From Phycisphaerae bacterium (GTDB lineage Bacteria > Planctomycetota > Phycisphaerae > Phycisphaerales > SM1A02): 13,451 bases of DNA. Both the position numbers and the translations under genes were made by a program. The DNA lies in the NCBI GenBank assembly GCA_018663565.1, contig JABJQE010000317.1:1-13451 (forward strand). The letters are read 5' to 3'. This document shows positions 6,754 through 13,451 of this stretch, one piece after another (positions within the stretch are counted from its first letter, which is position 1; each line of letters opens with the position of its first letter). The notes below the pieces were generated by a model that saw only the letters and a list, made by a program, of their open reading frames with translations, did not search any database and was not told the DNA's origin.

Positions 6754-7809
6754 ATGCATCTTGACGTCATCCTTCATCAGGCAGCCCATCTTGGTGCGAG
6801 CGATATCCATCTCGTCCCTGGGCATACGCCAATGGTTCGGGTTGATACGGTCATGCGGGGGCTCGAGGGCCCGGTATTGACTGCCCTCTGCGTCGATCGC
6901 TTTGTTGCGAGCATTGCGAGCGAGGCTCAGCGAGCGGCCTTGGAGAATCACAAGGATCTCGACTTGTCCTATGCCGTCGATGGTATTGGGCGATATCGCG
7001 TCAACATCCATCGCCAGCGAAGTGGGTTCGCGATGGCAATGCGTTCCATCCGGGACCAGGTTCCACCGCTTGAGGATCTCAACTTGCCCCGTGTGGTGCA
7101 GCAATTCGCGATGCTTCCTCGCGGGCTTGTGTTGGTGACGGGCGATACGGGTTCAGGTAAGTCAACTACGCTCGCCGCCATCGTTCAGGCCATTAATGGA
7201 CATCAGCGAAAGCACATCATTACGCTCGAAGACCCCGTCGAATACACCTTCGAATCACGGCAGTGTCTGATTGAGCAGCGGGAGCTTGGCGAAGATATGC
7301 CAACGTTCGCGTCCGGCCTCAAGCACGCCTTGCGGCAGGATCCAGACATCATTCTCGTGGGTGAAATGCGAGACCTCGAAACGACAGCCCTCGCGATGAG
7401 CGCGGCCGAAACAGGGCACTTGGTGCTCTCGACATTGCATACGGTCAGCGCGAGTCAAACGGTTGAACGCATTATCGACATGTATCCAGCGAACCAACAG
7501 AATCAAATCCGCGCGATGCTTGGCAATACCTTGCAAGCCGTGTTGTCTCAGACGCTGTTCTCACGAAGTGACGGCGAGGGGATGGTGCCTGCCGTTGAGA
7601 TTCTCTTGTGTACGCCCGCTGTTCGAAACCTCATTCGAGAAAATCGAACATTTGAAATACCCAATGTGATTGAGACGAGTCGAGGCCTTGGCATGACCAC
7701 CCTTGATGCCTCAATTGCTGAGTTGTGCTTCAACGGCCTGATTACCCGTGAGGATGCTGTTACCCGAGCAGCACATCCTATTGCCATGGAGCAGGCCCTC
7801 GCGGCCTGA
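6754..7809 (+). CDS. pilT: PilT-type twitching motility / pilus retraction ATPase
   Basis: A 351-residue secretion ATPase, matching PilT in length (about 345) and lacking the long N-terminal domain of PilB/GspE. The N-terminal PAS-like domain opens with MHLDVILHQA and has ASDIHLVPGHTPMVRVD, near-standard for PilT. The ATPase core shows Walker A GDTGSGKST (130-138), Asp box TLEDPVEY (157-164), Walker B IILVGEMRD (199-207) and His box STLHTVSASQTVERI (226-240). AVRNLIRE at 289-296 corresponds to the AIRNLIRE motif needed for retraction in PilT. The protein forms cytoplasmic hexamers that power pilus disassembly. It is the first gene of a + strand pilus cluster and is followed by pilC after 9 bases. 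No PilB-type extension ATPase is in the window. A GTG at 6661 would add 31 unrelated residues and was rejected. Confidence 0.93.
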   Translation: MHLDVILHQAAHLGASDIHLVPGHTPMVRVDTVMRGLEGPVLTALCVDRFVASIASEAQRAALENHKDLDLSYAVDGIGRYRVNIHRQRSGFAMAMRSIRDQVPPLEDLNLPRVVQQFAMLPRGLVLVTGDTGSGKSTTLAAIVQAINGHQRKHIITLEDPVEYTFESRQCLIEQRELGEDMPTFASGLKHALRQDPDIILVGEMRDLETTALAMSAAETGHLVLSTLHTVSASQTVERIIDMYPANQQNQIRAMLGNTLQAVLSQTLFSRSDGEGMVPAVEILLCTPAVRNLIRENRTFEIPNVIETSRGLGMTTLDASIAELCFNGLITREDAVTRAAHPIAMEQALAA

Positions 7810-7818
7810 CCATTACGT

Positions 7819-9045
7819 ATGCCGAGTTATCAATGGGAAGTTCGTACTGCGCAGGGCCGTGTTGAGTCGGGGCAGATCGCCGCCGATTCGGCCTCGGGGG
7901 CGGCGATGGCGCTTCGGCAACAAGGCCATCATGTGCTGAAACTGATTCCAGTTGTAGATCGCCGCATTGACTGGAAGCGGGTGGTCGAAGTACTCAATAC
8001 TGGCAGCGGTCCTACTCAGAAGGATGTGCTTGACTTCACTGTGCAACTTGCCGTCATGGTTCGGGCGGGCATCAACTTGCGAATGGCGCTTGATGGCATT
8101 GCGGATCAGGTGAAGAACCCAAAGTTTCGTCGAGTCATTCATCAGATTCGCGCAGACATCGAATCTGGCAAGTCATTTTCTGAAGCGATTGCGAAGTACC
8201 CAAAACTGTTCAATCCGTTGTATGTCAACATGGTGAAGGCCTCGGAAATGTCCGGCTCATTTGCCAAGATGCTTGACCGAATTGCCTCATTCATTGCCCA
8301 ACAGCTCGAGACCCGCAAGATGGTCGTGGGTGCCAGTATCTACCCGGGCGTTATTGCAACGATGGCGATTAGCGTGACCGTATTCTTGTTGACCTTTGTG
8401 TTGCCGCGATTTGGCGTTGTGTTTGAGGGCAAGGAAGAGATATTGCCTGGGCCAACAAAGTTGTTGCTTGGCTTGTCCGCCTGGATGGTCAACAACTGGG
8501 TCTTGCTCGTCGGAGCTCTTGTGGTGGCGATCATCGGGCTAATGGCTGGACTGCGAACAGATGTGGGTCAGTTGTGGCTTGATCGAATCAAGTTGATCGC
8601 GCCGCTCTTTAAACGCATGTTTCGCGCGTTGTATGTGAGTCGATCATTGCAGACAATGGGTGAGTTGCTCAATGCAGGCGTTCCAGTGTTGGACGCAGTG
8701 GGCGTGACTGGCGACATTGCAGGCAACCGGATGTACCGAGATCTCTGGATGCGAGTCCAGTCGTCTGTACGTGAGGGCCGCAAGCTACACGAAGAACTCG
8801 ATGGCTCACCTTTACTTCCTGGGTCGGTAGTGCAAATGGTTGCCGCCGGCGAAGAGTCGGGTCGCCTTGGCGAAGTGCTCGAAGAAGTTGCGGAGTTCTA
8901 TCAACGGGCCTTGCGTGATGCCATCAAGACCATGACGAGCATGATCGAACCGATCTTGATTGTCATCATGGGTTCAATCGTTGGCTTCATTGCAATGGCT
9001 ATTATTCTGCCCATCTTCAAGATGAGTTCGTTGGTGTCCGGATGA
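7819..9045 (+). CDS. pilC: PilC/GspF-family inner-membrane platform protein
   Basis: A 408-residue T2SSF protein, the usual length. The N-terminus MPSYQWEVRTAQGRVESG is typical of PilC. Two homologous GspF cytoplasmic domains follow (about 70-195 and 275-400), each with the hallmark pattern: FTVQLAVMVRAGINLRMALD with SEMSGSF, and LQTMGELLNAGVPVLDAV with AGEESGRLGEVLEEVAEFY. Membrane segments lie at about 176-200, 218-245 and 378-402, the last being PILIVIMGSIVGFIAMAIIL. The protein is the inner-membrane base of type IV pili and type II secretion and transmits ATPase movement to pilin subunits. Its TGA overlaps the ATG of the next gene (ATGA, 9042-9045). No separate ribosome site is obvious at its own start. 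Confidence 0.94.
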   Translation: MPSYQWEVRTAQGRVESGQIAADSASGAAMALRQQGHHVLKLIPVVDRRIDWKRVVEVLNTGSGPTQKDVLDFTVQLAVMVRAGINLRMALDGIADQVKNPKFRRVIHQIRADIESGKSFSEAIAKYPKLFNPLYVNMVKASEMSGSFAKMLDRIASFIAQQLETRKMVVGASIYPGVIATMAISVTVFLLTFVLPRFGVVFEGKEEILPGPTKLLLGLSAWMVNNWVLLVGALVVAIIGLMAGLRTDVGQLWLDRIKLIAPLFKRMFRALYVSRSLQTMGELLNAGVPVLDAVGVTGDIAGNRMYRDLWMRVQSSVREGRKLHEELDGSPLLPGSVVQMVAAGEESGRLGEVLEEVAEFYQRALRDAIKTMTSMIEPILIVIMGSIVGFIAMAIILPIFKMSSLVSG

Positions 9046-9578
9046 GGCCTCACGCGCGAAGTACATCGAGTCGCCGCGGATTCACGCTCGTGGAGACCGG
9101 TCTCGCCATCATCATCGTGTCGACCGCGATGCTTGCGATGCTTGCTGCAAATGAATCGTTTAGCAAGCAGAATTATTGGGGCGAGCGAGCCGCGCAGGCG
9201 GCGCGTCTTGGCGGCGAAATTCGAGAGCGAACAATGGTGCTCACTACCGCTGATCCAGTGACTGGAACCGATACATGGGGTCCAGAGCCTGGCGAGGCAG
9301 CCGTGGCCGACTGGGATGATATAGATGACTACGACGGGCTTGATATTTCTGGGTGGGCTGGCACTGGGCCGATTGACTCTGCAGGTCAGGTGATTCCTAG
9401 CATGAACCAGTGGCGACAATCTGTGCAGGTGCAGTCAGTTGATCCAACTAGTCTCGCCACCGTCGTGGCCGACGGCACATCGGAGGCGGTTCGGGTCACG
9501 GTCGATGTGTACTGGCTTGATCAACCCACGAGTCCTGGCGAATTGATGACAACAGTTACATGGGTGCATGTCCAATGA
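9042..9578 (+). CDS. PilV/GspI-like type IV prepilin (minor pilin)
   Basis: A 178-residue prepilin-like protein. A short basic leader ends RRG, followed by FTLVETGLAIIIVSTAMLAM, a class III signal. Cleavage would fall between Gly13 and Phe14, with the conserved Glu at +5 (Glu18). The N-terminal hydrophobic helix is followed by a soluble, Asp- and Trp-rich domain of about 130 residues with no recognisable family. The pattern and gene order (between the platform protein and PilX/PilW-like genes) fit PilV/GspI. It would be processed by a prepilin peptidase encoded elsewhere and help start or prime the pilus tip. It starts inside the pilC stop codon and its own stop overlaps the next start by ATGA (9575-9578), indicating coupled translation. 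The class is firm; the exact minor-pilin name is not. Confidence 0.82.
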   Translation: MRPHARSTSSRRGFTLVETGLAIIIVSTAMLAMLAANESFSKQNYWGERAAQAARLGGEIRERTMVLTTADPVTGTDTWGPEPGEAAVADWDDIDDYDGLDISGWAGTGPIDSAGQVIPSMNQWRQSVQVQSVDPTSLATVVADGTSEAVRVTVDVYWLDQPTSPGELMTTVTWVHVQ

Positions 9579-11923
9579 TGTCGCACACAAATCAATCTAA
9601 TCGCCGCGGCGTGTCCTCGGTGCTCGCCATGATATTCATGGCGCTCGTGGCATCACTCACGGCGGTTATGGCCATTGTGTCTGAAGGAAATGTGCGAAGT
9701 GCTGAATCTGCGGTGCGAGTTTCTCGCAGCCTGAGTGCTGCGGAAAGTGGACTGCAAGCAGCGGCCTGGCGACTCGGCCGAGAGTCTTCCAGATTCATCG
9801 TTGAAGCAGGCAGTCTCGCGGATGGATTTGGCGATCGACTCTGGCGTGGCACATGGGTGGCCGCTGATGGCACGATCGATACACAGCCGGTTGATGGCTA
9901 TGAGGTTCCAGTAGCGAGTGGTACAGGTGTCATGCACGCTATTTTCGATGCGCATGTGTGGCATGACTCGCATGGCGTGGTGCTTGAAGATGGCGTCGCG
10001 GTGGAACCAGTTCTTGATGAAATCGCAGGCATTGTGTACTCGCAGGGCATCGCCATTCACGAGGGAAACATTTCGCCATGGTTCCAACTGAAGTATGAGA
10101 TGTTGGCTGATGGAAGCGGAGTACGCGTAACGAGTCGCGGCATGTTTGATGATGTGCAGCGACTTGTGCAAATGGACTTCATGTTGGAAAAACGTATTGA
10201 GTACGCGGTCATCGGTCAAAGCCGAATCATGATTGGCAAAAACGTGCTTGTTGACGGCCCCATTGGGGCGTTGTACGGAACCGTTGTGGGTGAACTCTCT
10301 CCTGAGAACGGCGACCCGTTGGTTCTGCGAAGTGACTTTTATGATCTTGATACGGTCACACTTGATCCATTACTCGATTCGTTGCACGCCATTGTTCAAA
10401 CAGGTGATGCAGACGGTGATGGTCGAATGCGACCCTCACATGCCAGTGAAGGTGTCGCGCTCGGCGCGAATCCAGCGCTGCAGGACCATGATGGCGATCA
10501 GTATGTGGATGACTTCGATCTGTTTCTTGGTGTGTTCGATACAGACGAAGACGATCAAGTCGTATACGACCCTGCCATGGCGCAGGCCGCTGGGTATGGG
10601 GCAATGATCGATGAGTTCTCTGTCGATGATGATCTGGCTGAGATGCTTGACGGGGCCAATCCAGATCGCAATCAAGATGGCGTTGTGAATTCGCTCGATA
10701 TGGCAATGGGGTACAACGATGGCGTGCTCGACTCGAGGGATAGGTACGCCAAGATTCGGGGCCATCTGAGCTTTGCAGTCGATGCGGCTTCGTGGGAATC
10801 TGCTCGATCTGCATCGTGGCAATCTCGCGCCGAAGGCGTGATTCGACCGAGTCAATCGCGGGCTCCTTCTACCTTTGGTGTCGCGGATCCACAACTCGTC
10901 TCGTTGACCAGTGACATGTTTCTCACTTCCACAACGTGGTACGAGGACAAGGCGAATGCGGCCATTCCATTCTCGACCCAAGTGACAACGAACGGAGGCT
11001 GGGGCGGCGAAACGACTGACCCAGAAGCCGTGCCGTGGGGATCAGTTGGCGCGTATGACATCTTTGATCGGCCTGTGTATCGCAATATGATCTTTAGTGA
11101 CGTCAAGATTCCAATGGGAGCCAATGCCCTCTTTGTAGATTGTTGGTTCATCGGTGTAGCGTGGATTGAGACGACCGAAGCTTGCACGAATGACGATTGG
11201 AATTATGTCGGAGCTCGTGAACTCGGGCCGGGTGGCGTGCCGCAGCTTCGTTTCCCGGAGATGACGGTTGATATCAATGGCACGACCTACTCCGACACGA
11301 CTCCATTCTCGAACAATCTCCGTTTTGATGGATGCACATTCCTCGGTACGCTCGCCGGTGACCGGCCATTGGAGTACACGCACTGGCGCAATAAGGTGCA
11401 GTTGACTGGCAACACTCGATTCTTTATTGATCCAGAGGACGAGGATATGCTCGCTGAGCCAGACGCCGCTGTCTTACAGGGCCTGCTCTTGGCCATGCCA
11501 GAAGCTAATCGTGAAGAGATGGCCAAGACAAGCATGATGCTGCCCGGCTGGTCTGTTGATGTTGGCAATTTTGATAGTGACACAACGACCAAGGTCAAAT
11601 TGTCCGGGACTATCGTGACGGGCTTGATTGATGTTCGTGGGTCTGCTGACATTCACGGCACTCTGCTGACTACGTTCCGACCGGTCGAGTCGCAAGGCCC
11701 ACTGGCCTATGGTGGTACACCTGACGCCTTCAATACTACGCTGGGGTACTTCGGCAACGACGATGGTGATATGGAGGGTGTGGATGTGAACGACCCTGGC
11801 TTTGGTGGGTTTGGTCAGATCACGATTCGGTATGACGAAGACGCCAAGCTTCCTGATGGCATTCCATGGCCGTTGCAAACTAGCCCACAATCCGTGACGT
11901 GGTATGAAGGGGGCACTTGGTGA
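9575..11923 (+). CDS. Very large PilX/GspK-like pilus protein with calcium-loop and beta-helix-like regions
   Basis: A 782-residue protein starting with a PilX-like N-terminus: basic leader NRRG at 9-12, then a hydrophobic helix VSSVLAMIFMALVASLTAVM and ESGLQAAAWRL. The +5 Glu of ordinary pilins is absent. PilX and GspK are usually about 200 and 320 residues, so most of this protein is extra. Residues 278-320 resemble thrombospondin-type-3 repeats (DADGDG at 278; DHDGDQYVDDFD at 304-315). Residues 364-375 (DRNQDGVVNSLD) have the D-x-N-x-D-G...D spacing of a dockerin or EF-hand calcium loop. Around 515-590, repeats such as ALFVDCWFIG and NLRFDGCTFLG look like parallel beta-helix coils, and 676-701 (GTIVTGLIDVRGSADIHG) is also strand-rich. 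ATG 9575 overlaps the previous stop; ATGs at 9560 and 9578 are alternatives. Its own stop overlaps the next gene. A pilus-tip adhesin or calcium-responsive role is inference. Confidence 0.8.
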   Translation: MMSHTNQSNRRGVSSVLAMIFMALVASLTAVMAIVSEGNVRSAESAVRVSRSLSAAESGLQAAAWRLGRESSRFIVEAGSLADGFGDRLWRGTWVAADGTIDTQPVDGYEVPVASGTGVMHAIFDAHVWHDSHGVVLEDGVAVEPVLDEIAGIVYSQGIAIHEGNISPWFQLKYEMLADGSGVRVTSRGMFDDVQRLVQMDFMLEKRIEYAVIGQSRIMIGKNVLVDGPIGALYGTVVGELSPENGDPLVLRSDFYDLDTVTLDPLLDSLHAIVQTGDADGDGRMRPSHASEGVALGANPALQDHDGDQYVDDFDLFLGVFDTDEDDQVVYDPAMAQAAGYGAMIDEFSVDDDLAEMLDGANPDRNQDGVVNSLDMAMGYNDGVLDSRDRYAKIRGHLSFAVDAASWESARSASWQSRAEGVIRPSQSRAPSTFGVADPQLVSLTSDMFLTSTTWYEDKANAAIPFSTQVTTNGGWGGETTDPEAVPWGSVGAYDIFDRPVYRNMIFSDVKIPMGANALFVDCWFIGVAWIETTEACTNDDWNYVGARELGPGGVPQLRFPEMTVDINGTTYSDTTPFSNNLRFDGCTFLGTLAGDRPLEYTHWRNKVQLTGNTRFFIDPEDEDMLAEPDAAVLQGLLLAMPEANREEMAKTSMMLPGWSVDVGNFDSDTTTKVKLSGTIVTGLIDVRGSADIHGTLLTTFRPVESQGPLAYGGTPDAFNTTLGYFGNDDGDMEGVDVNDPGFGGFGQITIRYDEDAKLPDGIPWPLQTSPQSVTWYEGGTW
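11907..11913 (+). promoter_or_regulatory. Shine-Dalgarno site of pilW-like gene
   Basis: AAGGGGG inside the end of the large pilX-like gene lies 6 bases before GTG 11920. It favours that GTG over the TTG at 11917. Confidence 0.55.
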
Positions 11924-12489
11924 AGGAACAATCCCGCCGCCGCGGCTTCTCCATTCTGGAAATGTTGATCGCTCTGGCAATTAGTGTTGCGTTGCTCACG
12001 GCCACAATGATGGCATTGCGAGCAAGTTTTGAGACGTACCGCCGATCAGCAGAACGCGTATCAGCCAACGTGTCCGGTCGCCTTGTTGTCGAGCGAGCAC
12101 AGATGATGATTCGTGGGGGTGTAGATTTTCTTCCATTGCCAACCGGACCGACCGATGCGGTTCTGGAGTCGGACTATCTGTCCATTCAAGCTGCCGACGG
12201 AACCTGGACCACACTTCGCTGGAATCAGTTGAATGAGTCACTCGATTGGGAGGACGGGGTGGACAGTTGGCCCATGATGGACGGCGTGACCCAAAATGTG
12301 TCCGGGCAAGTCATGCCACAAAAACCGTTTCGGTTGACCTACCGAGATGGCCGCTGGCTAACGCACGCCACAATTGACCTGGTCGTATTTCCAGATGGCA
12401 TCGTTGAGACCGATCTTGACATTGAAGATGTGCCAGAGATGCGATTTGTCGGGTCAGCCATGCCTCGCCGCGTGGCGTGGGGCGAGTAG
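11920..12489 (+). CDS. PilW/GspJ-like type IV prepilin (minor pilin)
   Basis: A 189-residue prepilin-like protein starting at GTG 11920, which overlaps the preceding stop as GTGA. The leader MKEQSRRRG is followed by FSILEMLIALAISVALLTAT. This is a textbook class III signal: cleavage between Gly9 and Phe10, Glu at +5 (Glu14), then a hydrophobic helix. The remaining 150 residues are a beta-rich soluble domain with paired strands such as DYLSIQAADGTWTTLRWNQL and FRLTYRDGRWL, as in GspJ/PilW. It is the last gene of the pilus cluster; a 102-base gap follows with no evident terminator. It probably works with the PilV-like and PilX-like proteins as a priming or tip complex. The prepilin class is clear; assignment to PilW rather than another minor pilin rests on position and fold pattern. 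Confidence 0.82.
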   Translation: MKEQSRRRGFSILEMLIALAISVALLTATMMALRASFETYRRSAERVSANVSGRLVVERAQMMIRGGVDFLPLPTGPTDAVLESDYLSIQAADGTWTTLRWNQLNESLDWEDGVDSWPMMDGVTQNVSGQVMPQKPFRLTYRDGRWLTHATIDLVVFPDGIVETDLDIEDVPEMRFVGSAMPRRVAWGE

Positions 12490-12591
12490 TCACACCTTCG
12501 TGGCGGCGAAGTCGTAATTGAGAGGTTGGAATGAGGTGGTCAGTTCGTCGACTGGCTTCTCAATCCCCATTCTCGATATCCTGCACGGCTC

Positions 12592-12966
12592 ATGTATAGC
12601 CTGCAAACCGAACGTACGTTCTCCGCAGCTCACGCCATTGTGATTGGTGGAAGCCGCGAGTCGTTGCACGGGCACGATTGGCGGGTGCGATTAGTGGTTA
12701 CTGGCCCAACGCTCGATGCCGATGGGTTGCTGTGTGACTTTCATCTCTTACAGCGTGTGCTTGAGCAGGTTATTGCTCCGTTCAAGGATGGCAACCTCAA
12801 CGATATTGCCCCGTTTGACGCGCTGAACCCAACTGCGGAGCATGTGGCGATGCACATTGCAACGACTGTTCGGCCCAGTCTTCCGAGCGGTCTGGTGTCT
12901 TGTGAAGTATCGGTTACTGAAGCTGCGGGGTGCGAGGCTACGTATGCAGTGGAGTTGATCTCATGA
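12592..12966 (+). CDS. 6-pyruvoyl-tetrahydropterin synthase/QueD-family protein, PTPS-III-like
   Basis: A 124-residue T-fold protein of the PTPS/QueD family. The three zinc ligands are present: His14 in FSAAHAI and His26/His28 in SLHGHDW. Other family marks are CDF at 48-50, LNDI at 69-72, NPTAEH at 79-84 and the pterin-anchoring Glu in SVTEAAG (Glu110). The catalytic Cys of PTPS and QueD, four residues before the first His of HGH, is Arg22 here, with Glu23 next to it. PTPS paralogues in which Glu replaces or accompanies the Cys (PTPS-III) form 6-hydroxymethyldihydropterin from dihydroneopterin triphosphate. They replace FolB in several phyla including Planctomycetes. A folate role is therefore more likely than queuosine synthesis. 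The usual Asp-His pair before LN is also changed (Lys65-Asp66), which leaves some doubt. Its stop overlaps the next start. No good ribosome site is visible. Confidence 0.85.
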   Translation: MYSLQTERTFSAAHAIVIGGSRESLHGHDWRVRLVVTGPTLDADGLLCDFHLLQRVLEQVIAPFKDGNLNDIAPFDALNPTAEHVAMHIATTVRPSLPSGLVSCEVSVTEAAGCEATYAVELIS

Positions 12967-13451
12967 GCGAATCGCCATTCATGCTCGGTGTGTCGGGGGC
13001 CCGCGGTATTGTTGGTAAGACGATGACCGCCGCGGTGGCGAGTCGATTTGCCGCGTGCTGGGGCGAGCGGCTCGTCGCGACGAATGACGCGACACCAACG
13101 GTGTGCCTTGGTCGCGATAGCCGGCCATCTGGGGCTGACCTCTCGGCCGCAGCAGCGGAAGGGCTCGCCTCGACCGGATGTGATGTGATTGATCTTGGTG
13201 TGGTCGCTACGCCAACTGTTGGCGTCATGATTGGAGTCACCGGGGCGGCGGGCGGAGTGGTGATGACAGCATCGCACAACCCCACGCCATGGAACGGTCT
13301 CAAACTGCTCGACCATCACGGCACCGCTCCATCGCCCGAACTGGCAGGGAGCATTATTTCGACCTTCACGAGCGAGAAGGATGTGGCTGCGGCGAGTGAG
13401 CCGGGATCAATTTCGAGTGAGCAACGGGGCACTGACACTCACGTATCCAAG
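12963..13451 (+). CDS. glmM: Alpha-D-phosphohexomutase, probably phosphoglucosamine mutase, 3'-truncated by window edge
   Basis: The first 163 codons of a gene that runs off the window. The protein opens with LGVSGARGIVG (8-18), the FGTxGxRG-like first motif of phosphohexomutases in an SGxRG form. GRDSRPSG at 50-57 follows, then the phosphoserine loop TASHNPTPWNGLKL, where Ser104 would carry the phosphate. These enzymes move phosphate between C6 and C1 of hexose or hexosamine phosphates; GlmM makes glucosamine-1-phosphate for UDP-GlcNAc, the substrate of LpxA and peptidoglycan synthesis. The substrate-specifying third and fourth domains are outside the window, so phosphomannomutase or phosphoglucomutase cannot be excluded. 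The start ATG overlaps the stop of the PTPS-like gene (ATGA, 12963-12966), so the two are probably translated together. Confidence 0.85.
   Translation, partial: MSESPFMLGVSGARGIVGKTMTAAVASRFAACWGERLVATNDATPTVCLGRDSRPSGADLSAAAAEGLASTGCDVIDLGVVATPTVGVMIGVTGAAGGVVMTASHNPTPWNGLKLLDHHGTAPSPELAGSIISTFTSEKDVAAASEPGSISSEQRGTDTHVSK

Noticed and set aside
9653..10219. 188-codon open frame opposite the large pilX-like gene
   Set aside because: It lies wholly inside a well-supported gene, is His/Arg/Ser-rich, and has no motif.
12495..12510. CTTCG/CGAAG hairpin after the pilW-like gene as a terminator
   Set aside because: A 5-base stem without a following T-run; not convincing.
12550..12580. Possible -35/-10 pair (CTGGCT, 17 bases, GATATC) before the PTPS-like gene
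   Set aside because: Only about half of the consensus positions match in each box.
12741..13319. 192-codon open frame on the - strand across the PTPS and glmM genes
   Set aside because: It spans two recognised enzymes on the other strand and reads as low-complexity Arg/His/Pro sequence.

Overview
The window looks like a chromosomal segment from a Gram-negative, LPS-making member of the PVC/Planctomycetes group, most likely a Phycisphaerae-type planctomycete. The reasons are a BamA–OmpH–lpx outer-membrane cluster with LpxC fused to FabZ, two OmpH paralogues in tandem, a pilT-pilC cluster followed by an unusually large PilX-like protein, and a pterin synthase variant known from planctomycetes. 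The taxonomic call is inference from gene content; there is no rRNA or marker phylogeny here.

Region 1 (1-5748, + strand) is an outer-membrane biogenesis operon: the 3' part of bamA, two Skp/OmpH-like periplasmic chaperones, lpxD, a fused lpxC-fabZ and lpxA. Together these encode outer-membrane protein insertion, chaperoning of its clients, and the acyl-transfer and deacetylation steps at the start of lipid A synthesis. FabZ helps supply the 3-hydroxyacyl-ACP pathway those steps draw on. Gaps are 0 to 38 bases and I see no terminator inside. LpxB, LpxI/H and LpxK are not in the window.

Region 2 (5770-6556, - strand) holds two small genes: a lipoprotein with a LEA14/WHy-like domain and, downstream of it, a small protein with a very acidic tail. 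They converge on lpxA and diverge from pilT.

Region 3 (6754-12489, + strand) is a type IV pilus-like operon: a PilT-type ATPase, a PilC/GspF platform protein and three prepilin-like proteins (PilV-like, a 782-residue PilX/GspK-like protein, and a PilW/GspJ-like protein). The pilC-pilV, pilV-pilX and pilX-pilW junctions are all 4-base stop/start overlaps, so translation is probably coupled. The large PilX-like protein carries thrombospondin-type-3/dockerin-like calcium loops and beta-helix-like repeats and is the most unusual product here. No PilB, major pilin or prepilin peptidase gene is in view.

Region 4 (12592-13451, + strand) has a PTPS/QueD-family gene whose active site has Glu but no Cys next to HGH. 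This resembles the PTPS-III type that bypasses FolB in folate synthesis. It overlaps by 4 bases the start of an alpha-D-phosphohexomutase gene (probably glmM) that runs off the end of the window.

I found no tRNA, rRNA, CRISPR array, insertion sequence or phage gene. No gene-free stretch exceeds 300 bases; the longest is the divergent region 6557-6753.
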